NCBI GenBank assembly: GCA_009869945.1
Contig: WIXG01000003.1
Span: 124,001-188,000 of the forward strand
DNA length: 64,000 bases
DNA from: Mesaphorura yosii
Taxonomy: Eukaryota > Arthropoda > Collembola > Poduromorpha > Tullbergiidae
Direction of reading: 5' to 3'
Made by a program: the position numbers and the translations under genes. Positions 47,307-62,900 of the stretch are shown in pieces (position 1 is the stretch's first letter; each line of letters opens with the position of its first letter). Under the pieces are notes generated by a model. That model ran no database searches. It was given only the letters and a program-made list of their open reading frames with translations, and was not told the DNA's origin.

Positions 47307-50056
47307 CTACAAAACGTTCTGCACGAAATTGGTTAGTGAAGCGCTGCTACTTAATTCGGTATTCATTGTCGTCATACTTTCTCCACCATCCGTGGAAATT
47401 GATTGCTCTGTATTTGGATGATGATGTCTGTAGTGATGATGACGAGGTAGAAGATTACTGTTATGCTGATTGTTGTGACTAACAATGTTATGATTTGATG
47501 TGCTATTCGGATTATTTGAAACCGACGAATTCACGTTGTTTGGTGTCCGATGCTTGTCGCTCATTGTAACCAAGTATTGTGTCGATGATGCAGAGTCATC
47601 GCCGTTCTTGCCAAACAGCAAATTACGTTCGAGATTTGGATTACGACTGATCCAAATCTCATCGTCGTTGTAGCAGTTGCTTTCCAGTGGCTCTTCTGAC
47701 GTTTTGAGTCCGACCAGGAGCGATGAATTTGTTGCATTTAGTAGAGCTTCATGAAGTCTTTCTAGAATACACAACGACGTAAGTCTTGCTTCCGGTTCCG
47801 AGTCCCAGGCGTCCACGATGGTCTCGCGCAACTGTCTTGAGATGAGGTGGTCACGCCAGTCTAAAGAGTAAAGGAAAGAGTGGTGGTTACTTAATGTATT
47901 CCGAACTTGTGATATTTTGTGCGAAAGACTTACTTGTGAATGTTGGTCGCTGGCGACGCTTCACCACTGCACGCGTCAACGATTCCATTGTAATCTCTTT
48001 ACCCAACTCGTGGAAAGGTAATCTATGGCCAACATTGAGAACGACATCTCCGCAGAGATTTATGACCTCCCAGATGATGATAGCAAGTGCGTAAATGTCA
48101 ATTTGCTTCAAACTATTTTCACAATCTTTTAGATTGACTGCACCCTCCAGAATTTCTGGCGCCATGTAGCGCAAAGTGCCCGCTTCACATAAATTGCTTG
48201 TTTCAGCTTGCTTCTCCACACAACCAGCAAAATTTCCACCAAAAATGTATTTGCTTCCGTGCGTTTTGAGACTCAATCCAAAGTCGGCAAGGTATGTGTT
48301 CAGCTCAGAATCAATTAAGATGTTCTTCGTAGTCAAATCCCTGAGAAAGAGAATGTGAAAGTTCAAAATGATGATCGCCTGTTAACGCCAAATGCAACAC
48401 ACCAGCACCTCCTTACCTATGAGCTATCACAACTCCTTCAGGATTACAACCATGAATGACGCTTATCCCCTCAACAATACCACATGCGATTTTCAGACAT
48501 TGGTCTAGGTTCAAGTTGAGATTTTCTGAACAGAGGAAATCCCGCAAGCTCCCAGGGGAAATGCGGTCAAGGACGATTATCATTTCAGGACCGGACGCCC
48601 CTTGCAATTCTTGCCATCCTAAGACATCAAAATAGAAGACCGTCTCATTGTAAAAATGGTTCTAAAGGCCAGCTTGAATTCAAGCGGGGGCGCAATACTT
48701 ATTTACAAGCTACCGGGACGACGACGCGCCAATTATAATCTCGCGTATCTCGCTCAACTCAAGCAACAGGAAATGCGGTTTGTATGCATTAAAACAAATT
48801 AGTATAAAATCGGGTCGGGGTTTTCCTTACCATGATATTTAATTATACGGTCCGACTTGAACCTGGCTAAGCACTCTAAGATCCACCGCTCGTTCTTGTA
48901 TACATCTTTGTGCTCGGACGCGAATATTTTGAGGGCAACCGTACTCCCACCAACGCGTCCATTATGCACAGCTGCGTACTTGCCCTTGGCTGAAAGATAA
49001 AGGAATCAAATGGTATTCAAATATTCAAGACCACGACTCACGAGTTGCCCAGTTTAACCTTACCAATTTGATTCCCAAGGACAATGGTCTCATCTTTGCT
49101 TAATTGCCAGTTCTTTCCATCGTCGTGCACATCTCTCACAATAACCCCATTTATACCTCCGGGTCCTCCATTCCCGATGAGTTTTTCTTCCACTTCAACC
49201 ATTTCCTCGTCCTTGTTCTTCAACCCTTGCTTCTTCGTTTTCCAACAGTAGATGAACACGAGTCCACATCCAACTCCAAGAATAACTGCAGCAATTATGG
49301 ACGCAACCAACGCCCATTGTGGTAGACTACGGACATGTGGGGCATGATCTTCATGTTCAACATATTCTCCATGATCGCGTAATTGGTCTAGATAATCGTC
49401 GTCGTCTTCATTTCTCTCTACGACATGCACAAATTCATTGCAATAGTCACCGGTACAGCAACAGAAGAATTGTTGATTAGGCTCGATTGTGACGACTCCA
49501 GTGTCCAAATTTGTTTTTATAATACTAGTGCAATTCTTGTTCTCACAGTTTGACTTGGGGGACGCTTCCCAACAACCTTGCTTCACAAATTCGAAATGGT
49601 GAATGATGTTGGTGCTGATCGTCGGTGTTGAGTTGCTGTCGGCAGCATAATGGTTGGTCACGACTAAGCTGTTGTTGTGAGTTGAAGTAAATGAAGAATT
49701 GATTGGAGTATGATCACTGAAATTCTGGCTGTGTGTGTAGCTCTCATGGCCATTAATGCTGCTGCCCGAAGTAAGCCTCCACAACGAGTAGCAAAACGTC
49801 GAGTCTTTGCCACATTCTGGGCCGGACTCCTGAAAAGAAAAGTTAACAATTTCAACAAACTGCAACTGGACTAATGTATAATGTTCACTTAAATATTCCA
49901 GAAACTTACCTCGTCCACAGTATTGGACACTTCTGAAGAGTAGAATTTACATCTTCTTGGGGGTTGTTGCGCTTGCACTGGATTAATTGCAAGCGACGAT
50001 TGAGTTAAAGTTAAAACAAAGTTGAAGACAATTAAGACATAAAAAATAAATTTCAT
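47307..50056 (-). CDS. BMP type II receptor Ser/Thr kinase (BMPR2/Wit type)
   Basis: A plasma-membrane receptor that binds BMP ligands and phosphorylates type I receptors. Six exons (49910-50056, 49064-49829, 48831-48989, 48417-48618, 47934-48340, 47307-47860) join in frame to give 744 residues. A signal peptide (MKFIFYVLIVFNFVLTL) is followed by a three-finger ectodomain ending in FFCCCTGDYCN. A membrane helix spans about residues 221-245. The kinase runs from about 295 to 600: the nucleotide loop is degenerate (AKGKYAAVHNG), but the catalytic Lys (VALKIF), HRDLTTKN, DFGLS and APE are intact. EVGT-type spacing, LEGAVNLKDCENSLKQIDIYAL and the QRPTF block are hallmarks of BMPR2/Wit. The tail is Asn/His rich and much shorter than the vertebrate BMPR2 tail. 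A long Asn/Ser/Thr-rich insert sits in the ectodomain between CYSLW and KQGCW. Several in-frame codons precede the ATG but none is ATG. Confidence 0.94.
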
Positions 50057-53000
50057 AGCTAAGTGTTTGGTGTAGGAGCAGGGGTTCTGACAAAAATATT
50101 CCAAGCCGTGGCTGGCGCAGATTGACCTCTTGTAACCTGAGCTCCTATCTTAGCGTAGGGTCTAGTCAGTACATCCAGTCTAAGCAGTCGTAGTCGTAAC
50201 TAGTAGTTTGGCTGACGAGTGACGAGTGGTAGTTCAGTCCTGTCCCAGGCCAGATGATGAGAGAATTTGAGATTCTTGACCTATCCAAGCAGTTCACTGC
50301 ATGCTTCAGAGTTCAGGCGTCGGTTCACGACACAACTTAAGTCAAAATTTCCATTTCTAAACTCGAAAGGCTGGCATACGTGTACGTCGATGTGGATCCC
50401 GTCTTATCAGTTATGAAATCTTGTATCATGAAAGACATGTTCCTAATCGATTAGTATTGTATCGGTCAGCCGCAGCAGTAGCCTACTGTAAGCCTGTCTC
50501 TTTTGAAAGATCCGTATTACTCATGGAACAGTTTACAGTACAACAGAGAATAGCAAGACTCGAAACTTTAAATCCTAATGGCTTGGCTCCTTTGTATCAC
50601 ACTTTAGCTCAAGACTCGATAATAAAACTATAAAGGAAGAGAGAAGAAAATGTGAATAACTTTAATTAAAAGGTTTGGTTATACAGCTACAGCAGTAATT
50701 TTAGATTAAAAATACATTGCCAATGGGGCAAATACGAGGACGAGTCGAGTGTCTGAGTACTGCACTTGATGTCTGTCTGGTCTGACTGAGCTCACAGCCT
50801 TCGTCTGTCGCTGTCTGCTGTCTGGGTCGGTCTTCCCGTCGTCCCGCATGCATTCAGTTCAACCGTATGAAATCTTTATGAATGTAAGGTAGTTGGTACT
50901 GGCTGTGGCTGTGACTGCTTTGTGTATCAGACTGATGACTGTCTGGACTTTCTTTGCGCACTGTCTAGGCGCAGCTCGTTCAAAGGATGTGCAGATCACA
51001 GTGCACTGCAGCAGCAAAGACTTGCAAGCGTTGATGTGGTTCTTGTTCCTACGCTTCTACATTCAACTGCCTTCAGTCTACAGAATAGCATTAACCTTTT
51101 TGTTAAAAATAAAGTGTGACGTGTGTTCGTGTTCATAGTCCGACCGTCCGTGCTTGGGGCTTGGCTTGTGCAGCTAGTTGGTAGAGATTCAAAGACTCGC
51201 TGATCGCTTCGCTGTTGCGTTGCTGAGTTACCAACCTACTATCAACGTGAGCCAGATCGAGACGAAACCGGACAATGTAGACATAGCCAAGCGCAATCCA
51301 CAAAATGCAGACATTGCAATTTTGTATAGTCTACAAGCACCCATCGCGTTATAAAATCAGATCCCATGTAATTACAGTACAGCGCAGCGGCAGGCAGGCG
51401 GATGGAACAACCAATAAAATTGTCTGCACTACACTGCGCTGCGTTGCACTCGTCGAAATCGAGTCTCGCTCATTTCCCATCTCGGCAGAGTCGCATTGTA
51501 TTGCGAATTTTTAATTTCGCTTGTCTTGTGTCGCTTGCATGCGTGTATCACATGCGACGCGACGAGACGAGACTCATTTGTCTGAAAATTGTGCATGCAT
51601 CCTGCCAGGATCCTGGCTCATCATTCATTTTGTATAACGTAATTACAATGCAATACAATGTTTGCGGTCGAAGCGTAGCTTTAAATTGCAAACGCGAGTG
51701 CGAATGTGAATGCATTTTTTGCTCGTACGTCTGTCTGCAGTGTCTCGTCTGTACTTGCACTTCACAAATTGGGTTGGTCTTGAATTAATTTATTGCTATG
51801 CTGGTGCCGTGAGATACAAACTACAAACACAAAGTATGACAGGATGGCGAGGCGATTGCGAGTTTGTGGCGCAGGCAACACACGGCCACGGCAGGCAGAA
51901 GACTCGACACGCTGAACGTGGACGCTGAATGCTGATTTCATGAGAATCTGAATCGTCTGAACGTTGCGCCATGGCTGTGATCGTGGCCATCAATGACAGG
52001 ATGTGGCTGAGTTCTGAAGATTGTGGCCGTACCGCGCCGGGGCAGGCTGAGATGCTGAACTTTGAACTTCCATTCATCGCATGCCGCAAATCATAATTTT
52101 TATCTCTTCTCGTCTGCAACTTTGTAGCAATAGCAAATGGCAAGAAAATTGTTGCGTTTAATGCTGTACTGCATTAAGTGCACAAGTTCACCGGTTGAAT
52201 GCTCATATAAAGAGTTCATTTCCCATTCTCGTCCTGTCCCGATCTCATCCCAGCCGAGCCTGTAAGGCTGCAAACGCAAACTGCAATGCAAATGTAATGC
52301 ATTCAGCATTGTGATGACTTTGTAATGTAATTTACGGCCCAAAGTAATATAAATGGTAATTGGTTTTTTATCATCCAAAATCCAATTGCTTTAATTGAAT
52401 TGCACTGCACTCGAATGAAATGAAAACGTAAACCAAAATGCCCGACGTCGCGTGCGCTTGTCGGGCTGAGCCGACAGCCGACTTCGACATATTCGGCAAT
52501 TGGCAGCACATACATTGTGGTTGTGATTATTGAATGAGGAATGGCTCTGGTCCTAATCGCAGCAATCAGCAATCACCATGCCACAGCCGACAGCCACAAT
52601 GGCCACGACCGTGCCGACGGCCGTCCTTCAAATTTCAATCGATTGCATGGATCCACGAATTGAGTTCAATGATTCGATTTTTATTTTTTAGCGTCTGTCT
52701 CATTGCAGTCGTGTCTCAAGTGGGAAATGGAAAATCTTATTAGATTGAGGACACTCGAACTCGAACCGAATTGTTTACAAGAAAGTTCTCAAATGTCTCT
52801 GTCCCGTTCTTGGCCTGGCTAATGGCTTTTAGAATCCGAGTCTCAGTGCATTATGCTTTGACAAGTCGTCTAGCCCCAGTTGTCTTTCTAGTGTTTCTAG
52901 GATGCATCTTTTTCACTTTATTGATTTTTCCCTGTCTGGCCGTGGCTATAACCTTCCTCCCCGACTCGTACTTGGAGATAACTTTGAAATGAGACTCCGA

Positions 53001-53831
53001 CGCTTAACTTTGCGGCCCATGCGATACCCGGCGAAATCAAGTCCAATACGGCACGCAATCTTTGGGTTTCAAAGCCTGTTTCTTACCTCCATTAAAATCA
53101 CAGCGTAGCAGGCAAGTGAAGTCTCAACTTTCCCTTCCCCACATTCGTGCTTTCACTCCAAAGACTTTCGCTCACTGCGAAGGGACAGGACACTAATGGA
53201 ACAACAATCTTACGAAGTTTTCCATGCAGTTGGAATTACTTTCTTAAAATAGCTTTCGACCTTATCGTACAAACGCCATTTAGAATTATGTTGGTTCTCG
53301 AAATTACACGAATGTTGATTGGCTAACTAATTGCGATTACAGGCGTTCCAAGTCAATTGTTTTCAGACAATTGTTTCAAATAACGTAGATGCTGATTAAT
53401 TCTGCGTTGATGCTGAAATTGCAAAATTCTATGCAAAAGAGGAGTAGTAGTCGGGCCCAGTTTTTATGACATTACATCTGACTTCCTAAGATTTTTGCAT
53501 TCATTTATCATTTAACTCACATTATATCAGATTATGTCGATAATTACAGAGAATTCAAGACACGTGAGATCTGGAGTATCGCGAATCACAGCCTCACAGG
53601 CCTTTGTTCTAGCAAACTTGGCCGTGCGCCTCAACTTTCGTACTAAAACCTGCTATGCACACAAAATAAAGCTTTCTTGAATGGCGCGACTAAAAACAAG
53701 CGAGTCGTACTCGGTTGTCGGCTTTTATGCACATTGGGTTCTTTGGTTAGTTTGGATTTGAGTTCGGAGCATCTTAGCCTCTATTAATCAAATCAATTAA
53801 GTGACTAAAGTGGCAATCTGCTTCATTAATC
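50057..53831. other. Non-coding region between the BMP receptor and EFTUD2 genes
   Basis: This is the divergent upstream region for both neighbours. No exon chain was recognised; open frames are up to 128 codons but have no domain features and no matching splice partners. The last 100 bp before 53832 should hold the EFTUD2 5' UTR. Confidence 0.45.
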
Positions 53832-57737
<3,906 letters not shown>

Positions 57738-57837
57738 ATAAACTTCAGAACACTTCGAAATATTTCTTTTTCTTTGAAGGACTTCACTTAACTTCACTTG
57801 AATTTTTACAATTTCTTTGTATGACTAGAAATGCAAA

Positions 57838-57843
57838 AATAAA
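57838..57843 (+). terminator. Poly(A) signal of EFTUD2
   Basis: AATAAA about 100 bp after the EFTUD2 stop and about 50 bp short of the stop of the convergent chitin-binding gene. Another AATAAA overlaps the stop codon itself at 57737-57742 and is probably too close to be the main site. Confidence 0.5.
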
Positions 57844-57891
57844 AGATTCATTAATTATATAGCACTTTAATGTGCTACATGTTGGTTCAGA

Positions 57892-59922
57892 TCATTCTTC
57901 CGAAGATGGAGTCGTAGATTTTGCGGTTTTGGAGGATGATCCCTTGGCTTTAGTCTCTGGCTTTCTTTTCTTTGTCGTGGTTGATTTCATCGATGAACCT
58001 GTTGAGTACGGCAAAAATTGGTAAGTATGAACTGGAGAAGGCTTTTTGCGAGCTTTAGGCATTTAATCAGAAACCTTTACGTGTAGAACTTTCGCCATCA
58101 TCATCCATGGTCGTTGTCTCAATCGTCGTAGAATCTTCGTCATCTGAAGTAGTAATGCTTGAAGCAGAGTCTTCGACCTCACTTTCAACAGTTGTAATAC
58201 TTGAAGCGGAATCTTCGTCCACACCCGCGATTGTTGTAATGCTCGGATCAGGAGTCGTTGTCTTCGGACTCACTTTTGCTTTTGACCTGAACTTTGTCTT
58301 ACTTGATTTGCTCTTGTGCTTCGAAATTGATCTACCAGACTGTTTTGACGAATGTGTTATTAATTGAGGAGGTTCTTCGGTTGTTGTGGCTGACTTTGAC
58401 GTTGCCGATTCACCAGGCTTCGTAGTTGTGATTTTGCTGCTCGATGACTTGCCCTTTATAACTGTGGTAATGTCCGGTTCTTCTGCAGTTGTATCCGGTT
58501 CTGTGGAGGTGAAGGCTTCTTCTGTGGATGTCTTGACTTTGGCCGTGCTCTCCGGTGCTTTGGTTGCCGATTTCGTCGATGTTTGCTTCTTTACCATCAC
58601 GGTCCTGGTTTCTAGTGCTTCTGCATTCGAAGTTGTAGTTGTAGTCGGTTTCCGAGCCGTGCTGCCTGATTTCATTTTCTTTTCCTTGACCTCTGAAGCT
58701 GTGGGTGTGGACGTCGAAGTTGTAGTTTTCGTGCTTTGGGGTTTCGGGGTTTTTGTTGGCTTCGGCGATGTGGATGTGTACGCGGTGGTCCTTCCGCGTA
58801 AAGTTGTTCTCTGTCCTTGGCTTCTTGTAGTTGTCGAACCGGAAGCCAGAGTCGAACTATCCTCATTTTTATCCGCTTCGGTCCCATTTTGAGGTTCGTC
58901 ACTTGAAAGTCGGAAAATAGTCGTATTGGTCAGCATCCCTTCGTATCCAGACGTGACCGTCATTTGTCCGATCATAAAATTCTTGTTGTGGGTGTCAAAT
59001 GTGGCCGCTGACGTGCCAGTCGAATTCGTTTCTCCTCCGAATGCACCCAATCTTGACATGTTGAATAAACCGTCATTACCCAGCAACGCTAAATTAAAAT
59101 CTGAACCCAATGAACCCATAATTGAAGGGAAATCCATCATCTGCGTTTTTTTCTTTGAGTGACGGCCCTTTTTGTTTTTCTGCTCCGTCCCATTGTTTGC
59201 CTTCTCAATTGGGACACTTCCATCATTCTGCAGACACATAAGCTTCTCCTCGCTAAAAATATGCCCATGAGGATAGCAGCGCATTCGTGTCCCAGCACCG
59301 TTTTTACAAAAAATGTAGTAGAACTGGGATTTGGGGTCTTTTTGATAGCCGTTGATCTTGCATCCTGAAATACATCAACATTCCGAGTCGAATTCACCAA
59401 AATTTTGACGAATATGTATTAGGTTCATGGCGTGGCTGACCGTTGCAATCCACGTGTTCCGTCGCAGCACACTTCCTTCGCACGGGATCAAACGATTTCC
59501 CGACTGGACATGCACTGTAGCCAAAAGTGTACGTGTTGGGTATGGCGCAGACGTGATAATTTCGGCAATCAGCCTTTACTGGAAAGAAGCCAATCGCTGG
59601 ACATTTGAACTGGCCGAAACTAAACGCTGAATCAACTGTAATTAAAAGGAAGACGGCAACGACGTCGCCGAATGCCATTTGTTACAAAGGGCAAAATGAG
59701 ACTAATCGACAATCATCATACAGTTTACAGGTACGGGATGTGGATGTATGTATGAGTCTTACCAGGAATATGGTCTGTTGTTTCTGTCGCAGCGTTAGCT
59801 TTCGAAATCTGCAACAAAAGGCATTATTTGCTAGAAATCAAATTTTAGCAATGACGAACCAGCAATTTTACGTTTACCATGAATACAGCCAACAGAATGA
59901 TGCCCAACTCAAATAAGGACAT
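57892..59922 (-). CDS. Secreted chitin-binding, mucin-like protein (peritrophin type)
   Basis: A predicted extracellular matrix or cuticle protein. Five exons (59878-59922, 59763-59808, 59441-59635, 58081-59364, 57892-58031) join in frame to give 569 residues. A signal peptide (MSLFELGIILLAVFM) is split across exons 1 and 2. A type 2 chitin-binding (CBM14) domain follows at about residues 38-95, with six cysteines from FKCPAIGFFPV to VDCNG. A second, less typical cysteine module (CKINGYQKDPKSQFYYIFC to KLMCLQ) covers about 96-140. The rest is Thr/Ser/Lys rich with repeated runs of Thr, suited to O-glycosylation. Without the final 49-nt intron (58032-58080) the frame would end at 58067 with RKGF; with it, a further Thr/Ser/Lys-rich tail ending SSEE is added. 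I favour the spliced form because the composition continues unchanged. Confidence 0.85.
58032..58080 (-). other. Candidate 49-nt intron in the chitin-binding protein gene
   Basis: The minus strand reads ACAC|GTAAAG at the donor, has CTGAT as a branch-like site, and reads TTCTCCAG|TTCAT at the acceptor. Removing it bypasses a TGA and joins two Thr/Ser/Lys-rich segments in phase. It would be the shortest intron in the window; others here run down to about 59 nt. Confidence 0.6.
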
Positions 59923-62900
59923 TTTGATCTGAACCAATCAGTCCTATTTAGTGCTGTTTTTCAACTCCAGGATCACAGTTGCAATTAACCTGATGTTATT
60001 CTTGCCTGTTGTGCGACAAAAACGAAAGTGTTGGCGGCGAACCTGCAGGCAAACGAAACAATTTTTAGGCCCAAGACCAAAACTCTCAGTCGTTTTGAAG
60101 CATCACGAGCCGAACCGACAACTCATTATATTAAGTAATTAATCCAACGTGCCGTCGCACTTTTGTATTCCTCCTTTGAAGATGCCAATTGCCTTGTTAT
60201 TTGCTAGTTACACGACATCTTCAGGTCGGATTGGCATTGGCGGCTGAACTTTTCTTCGTTCGCATTCTTCATCTGTACTTTGTCGGTGCCCTTGGTGCAA
60301 GTTTTTTTGCAAAACGTGCGCCTTAATTGTTGCCGATGGCCCGCGGTCACCCTAACTTGTGAGAATTCAGGAATACATATTTGAGCCATTCACTTCACAC
60401 AGCCAAGCGCATCAGCGATGGCGATGGCGTATCAGTGCTTACCGCGGCTCTTATCAGATCCACATTTTATAAGTCTCGCTAATTCCTTCATCGTGATTTA
60501 GTTCTAATTTGCACGCAAATGCAAATGGTTTTTCTGCAGCAAATTAATCGAGACGAGAACGAGGAGCATAATCATTCATTATTTCGCGGATGAGCTGCAC
60601 AAGTTCAAGTGCTCGTTTTCTGATTCAGCGAGTGCGCGGAGCCGCGTGAGGATTCATTTGGGAAATAAATCACATGTCTCAAGCATGCTGATTGAAAAAT
60701 ATTTGTGTAGTATAATTCAAGCTGAATACATAACGCACCAGCACGGGTTCACGGTCCAACTTTCCTTATTAAATTTCCCATACATCAGCCAGTGAGTGCT
60801 ATGCAATGTAAAGTTCATCTTCTGCTGGCACTCATACTCATACTGGCTGGTATTCTGCAGAATGCGTGCACAAGCGAAGCTGAACCAGCAGCAGAGCAAA
60901 AGACGAGGACGAGATTCATGAAATGATTAATGATGTTGTAAAAATAATGGATTTTCAGCATTTTAAACAGCTACTGGCAACAAAATGCCAAATGCATTGC
61001 ATACCCATACAGTAAAGTCAAATGGGGATACGAGAATATGAGTCTCTTGTGAATGGTGAATGAGTTCAACCTGACAGTTTAAAATTAATAATAATTTCAC
61101 ATTCGCACGGACTCGCACTCGAGTTTAAAGTTAAACGTGAAGCTTCAGCCGTTCACAATTGCCGTGCACCAAGCACGGCTCAAGAATGGAATGCCTGATA
61201 TGTATAAATGATAATTACATCGTAGAATGCTGCGATGTCGTTATGGGAGAACAGAACGACGAAGGAAACGATCAATAAAATGCCCTGCCGCCTGCTTGCC
61301 TGCCTGCTAGTTCCGTAATTCCGTACGCGAAGGCGAAACCAAGCCAAGACGGAAATAAACTCGAGATCGGGATCGCAATTCTCGTTTTCGTGGTCTGTTC
61401 CTTGTTCCTGTTGTGGGTGGATATGCATTAAGTACCGAACGCTGCTGTGCACTGCACTGCTTCAATTTATTGCTGCTTGTGGGAGGAAAAAGTAATAATA
61501 AAACACATCGAGGCTGTAATTTAGTAAACGAACTGAACGCGAAATAAACAGAAAGTCTGGCTTGAGTAAATGAGCAAAGATGGAACTTAGAGTTCGGGAT
61601 GATTTAGGCAAAAAATATTGAATTTCCTATTGGAATCAAAATCTTCCTCTCAAGCATGATTGAGTTTTTGATACAAAATTATGCATTATTTCGTGCTTCC
61701 GAAGCCAAATATAAGAGTTGAACATCTCGACTCGGAGAAAGCCGAAATAGTTAGGCTTCATTTTATTCCGACAGCAACAGCGGATATCACGTTGGCACTG
61801 TAATCGACATATTTCTATCTCCCGCACGCAACTCGCTCTCTAATGAAACGAAGTTTTTGGTCCTGGTCTCCCTTGAAGAATAAACAAATAAATGGAGGGC
61901 ATGAATCGAAATGAGATGGAGGGTTCATGCGAACAGGCAGGCAAGGCCAGCAGCTCCATGGCGAGGCGAGGGCTGGGTTCCCTTGCGCTTTATTCTCGGT
62001 TGTTAGTTGTTGGCGTAGGCTTGTTCCTAAAAGTGCAATGCTAAGCAATGTACGACGACTTTGGCTACGGCTACATGACGTGGAAGGAAACATGAGAGCG
62101 ATCGAATCGATCCCTTCCACTGCCACACCACAATCTTCTCTTTCTTGCAGTCAATTTTAAATGTACACAAGCTGCGGCGCGTGATTACTCAGTGAAATAC
62201 GGACAAGACTCGATTATAAGCCTCCTCGCTCGCGAAGGGTGGCCAGGTTCTTCTCCATTGTCGAATTCAGTCCTACAGGAGGCTCATACGCGCGTGGTTA
62301 CGGTAATGCGATGATGGCCTGGCCTGGAATGGCAGGCTCTTATCGGAGTATTAAGCATGATATAAATTGTCATTAGAAAAAGGTTTCCCTTCCTTCCCGG
62401 CCGCATTTGCTTTTATGTTTCTTTCACTGCGATGCTTCGTTGCGTAGCTCTCCCTGGTTGTAATGTAATGCATTATTATTCCTCCGCTGCGCCGCATTAT
62501 TAAAGTGAAATCCGAATCGTGCAGCGTAATCGTAGCCGTAGCTGGCAGAGAAGGAATTGAGAACCCCTACGACGCGACGATGCCGGTCGAAGAGATGAAG
62601 GCGATCTAATAACATATCATTATCATTATTTGAATTCGCCTGAATTCCAGCGTATTTATCCGCGATTAATCAAAGATCTGAGCTTCCGAGTCGGTATTAA
62701 TTTTCTCTAAGACACCGACAATTGGAAACTCCTTGGTCAAGGCAATTTTCGAGCCAATATTCCTAAAAAATCGACGTTTGTAGCCGCGAGAACTGTCCCG
62801 TTAAACAAACTTTATTCGCGCGATCAAGCCTAAAAATTAAAATAGATGACAACGACGCCTTTGAATCAAAAGTCAGATTAGACAGAAATACGGCTTTAGT

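Noticed and set aside
58015..58030. Plus-strand GGTAAGTATG donor-like site after the EFTUD2 gene
   Set aside because: No plus-strand exon precedes it; the EFTUD2 reading frame ends at 57737, so it is chance on the non-coding strand.
58107..58892. Plus-strand Val-rich open frames opposite the chitin-binding gene
   Set aside because: The same mirror effect from Thr/Ser codons on the minus strand.
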